Shown here piece after piece: positions 33,561-41,497 of a stretch of 57,224 nucleotides of DNA. The notes under the pieces were generated by a model. It made no database searches. It was given only the letters and a program-made list of their open reading frames with translations, and was not told where the DNA came from. Both the position numbers and the translations under genes were made by a program. The stretch lies in contig QHSO01000076.1 of the NCBI GenBank assembly GCA_003220475.1, positions 1 through 57,224 on the forward strand. The letters are read 5' to 3'. The first letter of the stretch is position 1; each line of letters starts with the position of its first letter. The stretch comes from Candidatus Rokuibacteriota bacterium. GTDB lineage: Bacteria; Methylomirabilota; Methylomirabilia; Rokubacteriales; CSP1-6.

Positions 33561-35095
33561 TCAGTACGACCAGGTCAGCGTGAGCGTGTAGACGTTGCGC
33601 GTGTAGTTGAAGACCGCGATGTTGGAGTTCGCGACGGTGTTCTGATAGGTCAGCGCGAGCGACATCTTCGTGCTCTCGCCGAAGATGGTCGGGCCGTCGA
33701 ACGGCGCTTCCGCCCGGACGGTATTGTTGAACTCCTCGTCTTGTCGCCACTTACTTCCGGGGTTGAGAGTCGGCAGCACCGAATTCTTGTGCGGATAGTC
33801 GCGCAGGTGGACGTCGACGTCGTACGACAGGCGCAGCTGGGGCGACGGATTCCAGCTCGTGCGCAGCGCCGACGGCAGGTCCAGCGTGTACTGCACGCCG
33901 GCGAGGAATCGGTGTCCGAGGTAGCTATAGTTGCGGCCCTGCGCGTCCTCCCAGTCGATCTGGTAGCCGGCCTTCATCAGGTGCTTGTCGCCGGCGAAGC
34001 GCAGTAGATGCAGAATGCCGACCGTGTAATTGTTGGCGTCGCGGAACTCCTCGTCGACGGGCAGCGAATTCGACTCGAAGAATTCCTTGCTCTGGAAGCG
34101 GAAGAACGATTGCGTCAGGTGGCCCACGTTGCGGATCGCGGCCATGAGCGTGTCGGCGGCGCCGGGCTCCTTTTCGATCACGATGCCCGAAAGCGTGACG
34201 GTGTTGCGGCGCAGAAACTCCGCCTCGCGCAAGTAGAGCATGTCCCACGCGTACGAGAGGGATGCCTGCGCCGGCACATTGAACACGGCGGTCTTGTACG
34301 TGAAGGTGCCGGTGACCATGTGGTCGGTGACGTTGAACGACGTCAGATCGTTGTAGTACGTGCCGAAGAACGAGTAGCCGAAGGACGACTCGAAGCTATC
34401 GCCCTCGCGCGGGACCCAGCCGAAGATCGGGCCCTGGAGCCACGTGTAGTCGAAGCGCGCATTCGCCGTCTCGCCGACGGAGTCGTGCCGCGGCTGGCGC
34501 AGCGCCGGCACGAGCGGCTCGTGCGAGTTCGGCGACGGCCGGACGACGACGTTGTCGTCGTACAGGAGCCCGAGGCTCACCGACGCGCTCAGCCGGCGAC
34601 CCGCCTGCGCGGCGGTGCGGATTGTGTCGCGCAGCCCGCCTCGAGCGCGCCGCGGTAATCCTTCTTGCGATAGCGGATGAACCCGACGTAGTAGCCGAGG
34701 CCGTCGATCGTCGGGTCGGCGCGGTACACGCGCTCGAAGAGCGGCTCCGCGTCGTCGTAACGCTGCTGCGCGAAGTACGCGAGCCCCAGCTGGAACGCGA
34801 TCGAGGTGTCCTGCGGCGAGCGCGCCTGCGCGCGCGTCAGATATCGGACCGCCTCCTCCGGGCGTCGCAGGGCCATGTGGACCACGCCCATGTAGTAGAG
34901 CGCCTCGACGTGGTCGGGCTCGCGCTTGAGCGCCTCCTCGAGGTTGCGGATCGCCTCTTGATAGTTCTTCTCGTCGAAATCGAGGATGGCCTGCGCGACG
35001 TAGACGTCGGCCTCGGTGGTCTGTGCGAACGCCCGCGGCGGGATGGAGCCGACGAGCACGAGGCCGACCAACAGCCACACGAGGGCCGGGCGCAC
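33561..35095 (-). pseudogene. TPR plus outer-membrane beta-barrel protein gene with internal deletion and frame change
   Basis: The first frame (start GTG 35095, signal peptide to AFAQ) encodes TPR repeats: YQEAIRNLEEALKREPDHVE, then MGVVHMALRRPEEAVRYLTR, down to KDYRGALEAG. The second frame, from about 34638, reads LRDTIRTAAQAGRRLSASVS, then YDDNVVV and a long alternating-strand beta barrel ending LTLTWSY, typical of an outer-membrane C-terminal strand with a final aromatic residue. About 40-50 TPR residues appear missing at 34634-34642. The TPR-barrel architecture recalls Slam/DUF560 exporters, but no alignment supports that name. Confidence 0.7.
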
Positions 35096-35101
35096 GCGAG
35101 G

Positions 35102-35107
35102 GTTATA
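35102..35107 (-). promoter_or_regulatory. -10 element for the TPR/barrel gene
   Basis: TATAAC on the minus strand ends 6 nt before GTG 35095, favouring that GTG over the upstream ATG at 35122. Confidence 0.5.
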
Positions 35108-35136
35108 GCACGAACGCCGCAACGCGGACGCGGGAT

Positions 35137-35505
35137 TCAGCCGATTTCGGGGCGTTTGCCGTGGGCGGCGCGCACGTCGGTCTTGATGCCGCCGCGCACG
35201 GTGAAATCACCCGTGACCTCGGCCCAGCGCGGCCGGACCGCGCCCACGAGGTCGTTGAGGATGCGGTTGGTCACGTCCTCGTGGAACGCGCCCTCATCGC
35301 GATACGACCACATGTAGAGCTTGAGCGACTTCAGCTCGACGAGATGCTGGTCCGGAACGTAGCGAATCCGGATCGTCGCGAAGTCGGGCTGGCCGGTGAT
35401 GGGACACAGGCACGTGAACTCGGCAATCGCCATCGCGACCTCGTAGTCGCGATCGGGATGCGGATTGGGCACCGTCTCGAGCGTGCGCGAGGGTTTCGTG
35501 GGCAT
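35137..35505 (-). CDS. queF: 7-cyano-7-deazaguanine (preQ0) reductase QueF, unimodular type
   Basis: 122 residues from ATG 35505. The thioimide-forming cysteine lies in CPITGQPDF (Cys34) with partner Asp41. The QueF signature ELKSLKLY is at 58-65, followed by GAFHED with the substrate-binding glutamate. Size matches the short type I (B. subtilis YkvM-like) enzymes. It reduces preQ0 to preQ1 with NADPH in queuosine tRNA modification. No other que genes are adjacent. A TACAAT box ends 5 nt before the ATG. Confidence 0.95.
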   Translation of the reverse strand: MPTKPSRTLETVPNPHPDRDYEVAMAIAEFTCLCPITGQPDFATIRIRYVPDQHLVELKSLKLYMWSYRDEGAFHEDVTNRILNDLVGAVRPRWAEVTGDFTVRGGIKTDVRAAHGKRPEIG

Positions 35506-35510
35506 GCCCG

Positions 35511-35516
35511 ATTGTA
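35511..35516 (-). promoter_or_regulatory. -10 element for queF
   Basis: TACAAT on the minus strand, 5 nt before the queF ATG, lies in the 14-bp gap after the transporter stop at 35520. It implies a separate leaderless queF transcript. Confidence 0.5.
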
Positions 35517-35519
35517 CCG

Positions 35520-36398
35520 TCAGCGCGCCGTGAGCCCGATGCCGACGGCGACCGCCAGACAGGCGACCAGGAGATCGGCGGTCAGACGGTCGCCCGCGAC
35601 GAGCGCGGCGATGACGACGCCGAAGATCGGCTGCGTGAGGAACAGCGCGGCGAGGCCCGAGGGTCGATAGCGGCCGAGCAGCCAGAGGTTGGCCACGAAG
35701 TTGAAGCCCGCGATCAGCACGCCCTGATAGGCGAGCGACAGCGCGAGGCGCGGCGTCCACGACGTCGGCGCCGCTTCGGTGAGCGCCGAGGCCGCCATGA
35801 AGACGGCGGAGCCGAGGATCGCCTGCGCCAGCAGGAGCTTCACGGGGTCGACATGACGCACGACACGGGCGAGATAGATCGTGCGCTCGGCGAGCAGGAA
35901 CGCGCTCACGAACATGATGGCGTCACCGAGCAGGGTCGAGCCGCCCGGCGCCGCCCGACGGGCGAAGAGCACGACGATGCCCATGTACGCCACCGCGACG
36001 CCGATCAGCCGCCGCGCGGTGAGACGATCCCCCGGGATCAGGAAGTGTGAGAGGACGACGGTGTGCACGGCGTAGAGGTTGAGCAGCACGGCCGAGTGGG
36101 CGGCGCTCGTGAGCGACGTGCCCACGTTCATGCTGCCGATCTGCCCGACGAAGAGCAGCGTCACGAGCAGCAACGGCCTGAGCTCCGCGCGCTCGATGCG
36201 CAGGCCGGCGAGGCGACCCGTGAGCCAGGCCCACAGGGCGATCACCACGCCGCCGACGACGAAGCGCATCCACGCCAGGCGCAGCGGCGGCGCGTCCGCG
36301 AGGCCGAGCTTGATCGCCACCGGATTGCCGCCCCAGAAGAGCGAGAGGAGCAGCGCGAGCAGCGCGCCGCGAAGGTCGATGTCCCGACGGTCGATCAC
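35520..36398 (-). CDS. EamA/DMT-family transporter
   Basis: 292 residues from GTG 36398 ([33 protein letters not shown]). Ten membrane segments form two EamA repeats; the conserved [10 protein letters not shown] opening and [19 protein letters not shown] second-repeat text identify the family. An inner-membrane exporter or importer of unknown metabolites. The long in-frame extension to 37004 is antisense to ychF and is not coding. Its -10 (TATAGT) overlaps that of the divergent ychF gene. Confidence 0.88.
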   Translation of the reverse strand: MIDRRDIDLRGALLALLLSLFWGGNPVAIKLGLADAPPLRLAWMRFVVGGVVIALWAWLTGRLAGLRIERAELRPLLLVTLLFVGQIGSMNVGTSLTSAAHSAVLLNLYAVHTVVLSHFLIPGDRLTARRLIGVAVAYMGIVVLFARRAAPGGSTLLGDAIMFVSAFLLAERTIYLARVVRHVDPVKLLLAQAILGSAVFMAASALTEAAPTSWTPRLALSLAYQGVLIAGFNFVANLWLLGRYRPSGLAALFLTQPIFGVVIAALVAGDRLTADLLVACLAVAVGIGLTAR

Positions 36399-36407
36399 GG
36401 ACGGTCC

Positions 36408-36415
36408 ACTATAAT
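36408..36415. promoter_or_regulatory. Shared overlapping -10 for two divergent leaderless genes
   Basis: The octamer ACTATAAT reads TATAAT on the plus strand (36410-36415; 7 nt to the ychF ATG) and TATAGT on the minus strand (36408-36413; 9 nt to the transporter GTG). The whole divergent gap is only 24 bp, so the two promoters must compete. Confidence 0.65.
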
Positions 36416-36422
36416 CGAACGC

Positions 36423-37502
36423 ATGAAGATCGGTCTCATCGGGCTGCCGAAGAGCGGCAAGACCACGCTGTTCAATCTGCTCACCGGCTCGTCGGTCGCG
36501 ACGGCGCGCTACGACACCGGACGCGCGGAGCTGCACACCGGCGTGGCGCGCGTTCCGGACCCGCGCGTCGAGGTGCTGCACGGGATGTTCAACCCGAAGA
36601 AGACGACCCACGCGACGTTCGAGGTGGTGGACCTGGCCGGCATCGCGAAGGGCGAGCGCGCGGGCCTCGAGACCAAAGAATTCCGGAACGCCGACGCACT
36701 GCTGCACGTGGTGCGCGCGTTCGCCGACGAGGCGCTCGGCGCGCCGGAGCCCCGGCGCGACATCGAGGCGCTCGAGACCGAGCTGCTGCTCGCCGACCTC
36801 GAGGTCGTCGAGCGCCGGCTCGAACGTCTCGAGGCGTCGATCAAAAAGCAGCGCAAGGACGCCGAGCTCAAGGAGCGCGAGCTGCTCGTGCGGATAAAGG
36901 CGGCGCTCGAGGCCGAGCGACCGCTGCGTGCGGAGACGCTGACGCCCGACGAGGACAAGCTCCTGCGCGGCTTCACGTTTCTGTCCGCCAAGCCGATCTT
37001 CCACATCGTCAACCTCGACGAGACGTCGATCGCGGCGGGCGACCGCGTCGTGGAGACCTTCGGCCTGGCGGACGTCGCGTTACGGCCGCGCACGCGTGTC
37101 GGCTGGGTCTCGGCGGTGATCGAGACGGAGATCGCGCGCCTGGAGGGTGACGAGCAGCAGGCGTTCCTCGCGGACCTCGGCCTTGCCGAGCCCGCCATCC
37201 GGCGGGTGCTGCGCGAGTGCTATGCGCTGCTCGGGCTGGTGTCGTTCTTCACGGTCGGCGAGGACGAGGTGCGCGCATGGCCGATCCCGCAGGGCACGCG
37301 CGCACAGGATGCGGCCGGGGTCGTGCATTCGGATATCGCCCGGGGCTTCATCCGTGCGGAGGTCAACGGGTACGACGAGCTCGTGGCGGTGGCCGGATCC
37401 TTCGCCGATCTGCGCGCGCGGGGCCAGCTGCGGCTCGAGGGCAAGGACTACGTCGTCCGCGACGGCGAAATCTGTCACTTCCGATTCAACGTCGCCCGCT
37501 AG
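36423..37502 (+). CDS. ychF: Ribosome-associated Obg-family NTPase YchF/OLA1
   Basis: 359 residues, the usual YchF length. G1 P-loop GLPKSGKTT at 7-15, G3 DLAGI near 79, an internal coiled-coil (LEVVERRLERLEASIKKQRKDAE), and a C-terminal TGS-like domain with YALLGLVSFFTVGEDEVRAWPIPQGT and KDYVVRDGEICHFRFNV. YchF prefers ATP and associates with ribosomes, taking part in stress and translation control. The ATG directly follows TATAAT plus 7 nt, so no Shine-Dalgarno site is used. Confidence 0.93.
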   Translation: MKIGLIGLPKSGKTTLFNLLTGSSVATARYDTGRAELHTGVARVPDPRVEVLHGMFNPKKTTHATFEVVDLAGIAKGERAGLETKEFRNADALLHVVRAFADEALGAPEPRRDIEALETELLLADLEVVERRLERLEASIKKQRKDAELKERELLVRIKAALEAERPLRAETLTPDEDKLLRGFTFLSAKPIFHIVNLDETSIAAGDRVVETFGLADVALRPRTRVGWVSAVIETEIARLEGDEQQAFLADLGLAEPAIRRVLRECYALLGLVSFFTVGEDEVRAWPIPQGTRAQDAAGVVHSDIARGFIRAEVNGYDELVAVAGSFADLRARGQLRLEGKDYVVRDGEICHFRFNVAR

Positions 37503-37590
37503 CGAAAACTTTCTCGGGCCTGGGTAGTCGGTTGCGCACCGGCTCCCGTCTTTACAACGCCCGGACGCGCGCCGTCCAGTGGCACGGAAC

Positions 37591-37782
37591 ATGCGCTCCG
37601 TCGCGCTCATGAGTATCGGATTCGCGTTTGCGGCGTGCGCGTTCGCGCTCGTGCTGGGCTGCGCGGTCGCGTGTGTGGACTGGTGGAGGGAGGCGCGCCT
37701 GGCGCCCCGCCTGCGGGCGGCGGCGCCCATCAGGGGGCAGGCCAAGCCGGCTCGACCGGCGGCGCATCGTCGCGCCGCCTAG
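37591..37782 (+). CDS. Small single-pass membrane protein
   Basis: 63 residues from ATG 37591. One strong membrane helix (SIGFAFAACAFALVLGCAVAC) is followed by a positively charged tail (WWREARLAPRLRAA, AHRRAA), so an N-out/C-in topology is likely. No family recognised. It overlaps the convergent UroD-like gene by 4 bp. TACAAC at about 37552 could be a -10 element. Confidence 0.5.
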   Translation: MRSVALMSIGFAFAACAFALVLGCAVACVDWWREARLAPRLRAAAPIRGQAKPARPAAHRRAA

Positions 37783-38701
37783 CCCGGTTTCAGTCCCGGG
37801 ATCGGCTTGAGGGGCCCTCCGAGCGCCTTCACGACCGCCGCGACGTTCGCGTCCGGCGTGTTGGTCATCAGCACGCAGCCGGGCGCCACGATCAATCCCC
37901 GTCCGCCCGTCTGATTCAGCGCGTCCTCCGCCTGCGCCACCGCGGCCTCGGACCCGGCCTCGGGCAAGGTCCGCCACTGATCGAGTCCGCCGCAGACCGC
38001 GCCGGTGACGCGTGCCGCGCCTTCCGCCAGCGTCGGGCCGGCCAGCCGGTCGTCCCAGTTCCAGACGTGACCGGGCAAGCGAGCCAGCCGATCGAACATC
38101 AGCCGATCGCCGTGGCAGTGGACGATCGTCAGCGAGGATTTCGGCCCGAGCGCCTCGAGGATCCGACGGTCCCACGGCTCGCCGAAACGGTCTGGCCGAT
38201 GGCGTCCACCGCGACGGCGACGGCGCCGGGCCGCTCGCGCAGGTCCGCCGTCAGCCGGTCGCCCGAGAGCTTGCGCGCGATGGACAGCGGCGAGAAGACG
38301 GTGGCCAGTACCGGCGCGTCGCCGATTCGGCGGTCGAAGCCGAGTCGGACGATCGTCTCGAGCTGCTCGACCCACCCCTCGGCGCTCTGAGGATCGAGCG
38401 GGCGAATGCGCTTCCAGTCGTCGCCACTCTTCACCGCGCAGGAGGCGCACGGGCGATTACCGGTCGGCAGCACCTGCTCGGATTCAACGCAGCCCCAGGC
38501 CTCGACGCAGTAGCCGCCGCGCGGCGTGATCTTGAGGAAGTCCGAGCCGTAGTGATCGTGGAAGCGTAGGGTGGCCTGCGCCAGCCCGGCCGGCGAGCGG
38601 TCGACGGCGGGAAAGTGGCGCCACACCGCATACGGCACGCGGTCGACCGGCTCGCGGTTGATGGCGGCGGCGAGGCGCTCGCGTCGGGTCATCTGTTTCA
38701 T
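37779..38701 (-). pseudogene. Uroporphyrinogen-decarboxylase-family (corrinoid methyltransferase-like) gene with internal deletion and frame change
   Basis: Frame one starts at ATG 38701 (MKQMTRRERLAAAINREPVDRVP) and runs to AVAVDAIGQT. Frame two, from about 38186, reads FGEPWDRRILEALGP, then SSLTIVHCHGDRLMF, WNWDDRLAGPTLAEG and the glycine-rich GLIVAPGCVL end. In intact relatives about 30-40 residues (the AAGADGIFFATQ-type barrel strand) lie between these parts. Break at 38184-38192. The HCHGD histidines suit a cobamide-dependent methyltransferase. It overlaps the MaoC-like gene by 4 bp, at the end of the RACo operon. Confidence 0.8.
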
Positions 38702-39582
38702 CGACGTTCCGCGGCTCGCACCACCCCCGTGAGGACGCGTCCGTCGGTGAGCACGGCGGCGCCGTCGGGGCCGGCGACGTCGAAGGCGATGCCGCCGCCG
38801 TCGGCCGCTCCGCCGCGCACGGTCAGTCGCGAGGGCAGCATCACCATGCCGCTGAACCGCACGGCCACGCCGCGCAGGCGAGCGGCATCGCCGCCAAGGT
38901 CGCGCGTCACCACGCGCGAGACCGCCAGCGCGAGCGTCGCCGTGCCGTGCAGGATGATTGCCGGCAGCCCGGCCGCGTGCGCCACGGCGGCGTCCGTGTG
39001 GATCGGGTTATAGATGCGCGCGCACTCGCTGTAGACGTGCGCCATCTGCAGCGGGACGTCGACGCGCTCTTCCCAGCGCGCGCCGCCGGCGCTGCTGCCG
39101 GCCGCCGGCTCCGACGCGCTCGTCGCGAACTCGTCGCCCTCGAGCTCGACGCCGCGATAGATCGAGCCGTGCTCGGTCGTGGTGACGGCGACGCCCGTGC
39201 GATCGGTGGTGGCGAAGCGGATGACGACGAGCGTCCCGGCGCGAAGCTTTTTCACGGCGATCACGCGCGCGCCGACCCGCAGGCCTTCGCCGGCGCGCGG
39301 CGGCCGATGCACGACGAGACTATGGAACGCGTGCACGCCGCGGCGCGCGGTCGCCTCGTCCATCGCCTTCGTGCGCACCGCCTGGGCGAGCGGCCACTCG
39401 TAGCACACGGGGAAGAGCGGGTGGACGAGCGGGCCGTCGGGCGCGGTCGTGTCGTAGTAGCGCGGATCGCTCTCGCCCAGCGCGGCCGCGTAGGCCATGA
39501 GCCAGCGGGCGTCGGCGGTGATCGCGGTGGGGCCGACTTTGAGGGCGGCCAGACGCGCGGCGTCGAGCGTGGGCGTCGCCAT
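38698..39582 (-). CDS. MaoC-like hot-dog-fold hydratase/dehydratase
   Basis: 294 residues from ATG 39582, which shares its A with the stop of the preceding gene. It contains two hot-dog units: the N-terminal half has DPRYYDT and HPLFPVCYEWPLAQ with HRPPRAGEGLRVGARV, and the C-terminal half carries the catalytic YNPIHTDAAVAHAAGLPAII (Asp/His) motif of (R)-specific enoyl-CoA hydratases. It hydrates or dehydrates an acyl-CoA. The neighbours suggest a role beside a corrinoid methyltransfer system, though the chemical link is not evident. Confidence 0.85.
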   Translation of the reverse strand: MATPTLDAARLAALKVGPTAITADARWLMAYAAALGESDPRYYDTTAPDGPLVHPLFPVCYEWPLAQAVRTKAMDEATARRGVHAFHSLVVHRPPRAGEGLRVGARVIAVKKLRAGTLVVIRFATTDRTGVAVTTTEHGSIYRGVELEGDEFATSASEPAAGSSAGGARWEERVDVPLQMAHVYSECARIYNPIHTDAAVAHAAGLPAIILHGTATLALAVSRVVTRDLGGDAARLRGVAVRFSGMVMLPSRLTVRGGAADGGGIAFDVAGPDGAAVLTDGRVLTGVVRAAERR

Positions 39583-41465
39583 CAGCCGCGCGGGAAGTTC
39601 ATCGCGTCCACGAAGATCTGCTCGAAATCGGGATGCGCGGCGAGCGAGACGTGCTCGATTCGGCCGGCGATCGTCTCGGCGCGCGCGCGCTCGGCCTCGG
39701 AGAGCAGGCACAGCTGCGCGCCGAGGGAGGCGGCGTTCCCGACATACCGCACACGCGAGACGGGCAACGCCGGGATCAGGCCGATCCGGATCGCGCTCGG
39801 GATCGACAGGTAGTTGCCGAAGCCGCCCGCGAGCATCAGCTCCTCGATGCGGTCGAGCGCGACGCCGGAGACGTGCAGCAGCATCGCGATGCCGGAGGCG
39901 ATGGCGCCCTTGGCGAGCTGGACCTGACGCACATCGTCCTGCGTGAGCACGATCTCGCCGCGCGCGCCGGCCTCGCCCGCTCGCAGCAGCACGAACACCC
40001 GTTCCTCGCCGCGCATGGCCACGCGATCGCGCAACGCGGGCGGCAGGCGGTCGCGCGCCTCCACGCCAATGAGGCCGGTCCAGTCGACCACGCCGGCGTC
40101 GAGCAGACCGGCGATCAGGTCGATCAGCCCCGAGCCGCAGATGCCGGGTGCCGCCGTCTCGCCGATCGTGTGCACGTGCACGTCGTCGTCCACGCGCACA
40201 CGGTCGATGGCGCCCTGCGCGCCGCGCATCCCGTGGCGGATCTGCGCGCCCTCGAGCGCCGGGCCCGCCGGCGCCGAGCAGGCGAGCAGCCGATCGCGCG
40301 AGCCGAGCAGCACCTCACCGTTGGTCCCAATGTCGACGGCGATCCGCAACGTCGGCGAGTCAGCGAGCCGCGTGGCCAGCGCGACGGCGACGGCGTCGGC
40401 GCCCACGAAGCCCGCGACGAGCGGCAGCAGACACACACGCGCCTCGGGCGCAATCTTCAGCGGCAGCTGTCGCGCTGCAATGACGAGCGGATGGCGCATC
40501 ACAGGCGCGTAGGGAGCCAGCCCGACGTGCGAGGGATCGATGCCCAGCAGGAGGTGATGCATGCCGGTGTTGCCGACGACGACCGCCTTGTAGATCCACT
40601 GCGCCAGGACGCCGGAGGCGCGACAGACCTCGGCCACGTGCTGGTTCAGCAGGCCGACGATGCGTGTGGTCAGCTTGCGGAGATTGGCGGGATTGAACTG
40701 GGCGAAGGCGATGCGCGACATCAGGTCGCCGCCGAACACGGCCTGCGGATTGAGGCTCGACACCGAGCCCAGCTGCTCGCCCGACTCGAGCTCGATCAGC
40801 GTCGTGACCACGCTCGTGGTGCCGACGTCGATGGCGAGGCCGAACTTCATCGCGGTCGTGTCGCCGCGCTCGACGGAAATCACCGTACGTCCGGTACCCG
40901 CGGAGCCCGGCGTGAACGTCGTGACCGTCACGCCGCCGGGGTCGTCGCGCAGCGCCTGCGGCAGGCCGCCCAGCACGCTCAGTCCCACGCTCTCGGGCGC
41001 CACACCAACGGCGGCCGCGAGCTGCTCGAGGTCCGACGTTTGATGGTGTTCCTCGCGCGGCAGCGAGACCTTGACCAGCTCTTTGGCGATGCCGGCGTCG
41101 ATGCGCACGCCGAGCCCGCCGACGCCCGGCCCCGCGCCGAGGATCTGGAACGCGTGCTCCTCGAGCGGGGGCGCGACCTGCACCGTGATGGGTTCGGTCA
41201 CCGTGCACTGGCAGGAGAGCCGATAGCCTTCGCGCACGAGGTCGTCGCCGAGCTGGATCTCGTCCATGATCGTCGGCGGCGGGATCGTGCCGGCGACGAA
41301 CTTCACGCGACACGAGGTGCAGCGGCCGCGGCCTCCGCAGGTGGCGGTGATGTCCACGCCGCCCTCGTGCGCCGCCTTGAGGATGCTGGTGCCGGCTGCG
41401 ACGCTCAGCTCGCGGTGTGTCCGGGCATCGCCCGGCTGCGTCAGGACGACGAGCGAGACGGCCAT
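39582..41465 (-). CDS. Corrinoid-protein reductive activator (RACo-like, DUF4445/ASKHA) with 2Fe-2S ferredoxin domain
   Basis: 627 residues. The N-terminal ferredoxin domain holds the cluster cysteines C43, C49, C52 and C85 (CGGRGRCTSC pattern). A linker domain follows, then an ASKHA ATPase-like domain starting AIDVGTTSVVTTLIELESGEQ with phosphate loops DIGTNGE, GICGSGLIDL and GGFGNYL. This is the architecture of RACo/RamA-like proteins, which reduce inactive Co(II) corrinoid proteins using ATP. The downstream UroD-family gene fits as a methyltransferase partner. A TACAAT -10 lies 8 nt before the ATG. Confidence 0.9.
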   Translation of the reverse strand: MAVSLVVLTQPGDARTHRELSVAAGTSILKAAHEGGVDITATCGGRGRCTSCRVKFVAGTIPPPTIMDEIQLGDDLVREGYRLSCQCTVTEPITVQVAPPLEEHAFQILGAGPGVGGLGVRIDAGIAKELVKVSLPREEHHQTSDLEQLAAAVGVAPESVGLSVLGGLPQALRDDPGGVTVTTFTPGSAGTGRTVISVERGDTTAMKFGLAIDVGTTSVVTTLIELESGEQLGSVSSLNPQAVFGGDLMSRIAFAQFNPANLRKLTTRIVGLLNQHVAEVCRASGVLAQWIYKAVVVGNTGMHHLLLGIDPSHVGLAPYAPVMRHPLVIAARQLPLKIAPEARVCLLPLVAGFVGADAVAVALATRLADSPTLRIAVDIGTNGEVLLGSRDRLLACSAPAGPALEGAQIRHGMRGAQGAIDRVRVDDDVHVHTIGETAAPGICGSGLIDLIAGLLDAGVVDWTGLIGVEARDRLPPALRDRVAMRGEERVFVLLRAGEAGARGEIVLTQDDVRQVQLAKGAIASGIAMLLHVSGVALDRIEELMLAGGFGNYLSIPSAIRIGLIPALPVSRVRYVGNAASLGAQLCLLSEAERARAETIAGRIEHVSLAAHPDFEQIFVDAMNFPRG

Positions 41466-41473
41466 GCGGCGCT

Positions 41474-41479
41474 ATTGTA
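41474..41479 (-). promoter_or_regulatory. -10 element for the RACo operon
   Basis: TACAAT on the minus strand ends 8 nt before the ATG at 41465, driving the three-gene operon from a leaderless start. Confidence 0.55.
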
Positions 41480-41497
41480 GCGCGCAGCCGCGGCGGT

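Noticed and set aside
37779-38701. UroD gene interruption as a Sec or recoded stop
   Set aside because: The two halves lie in different frames and homologous sequence is missing, unlike the CMD gene where the frame is unbroken.
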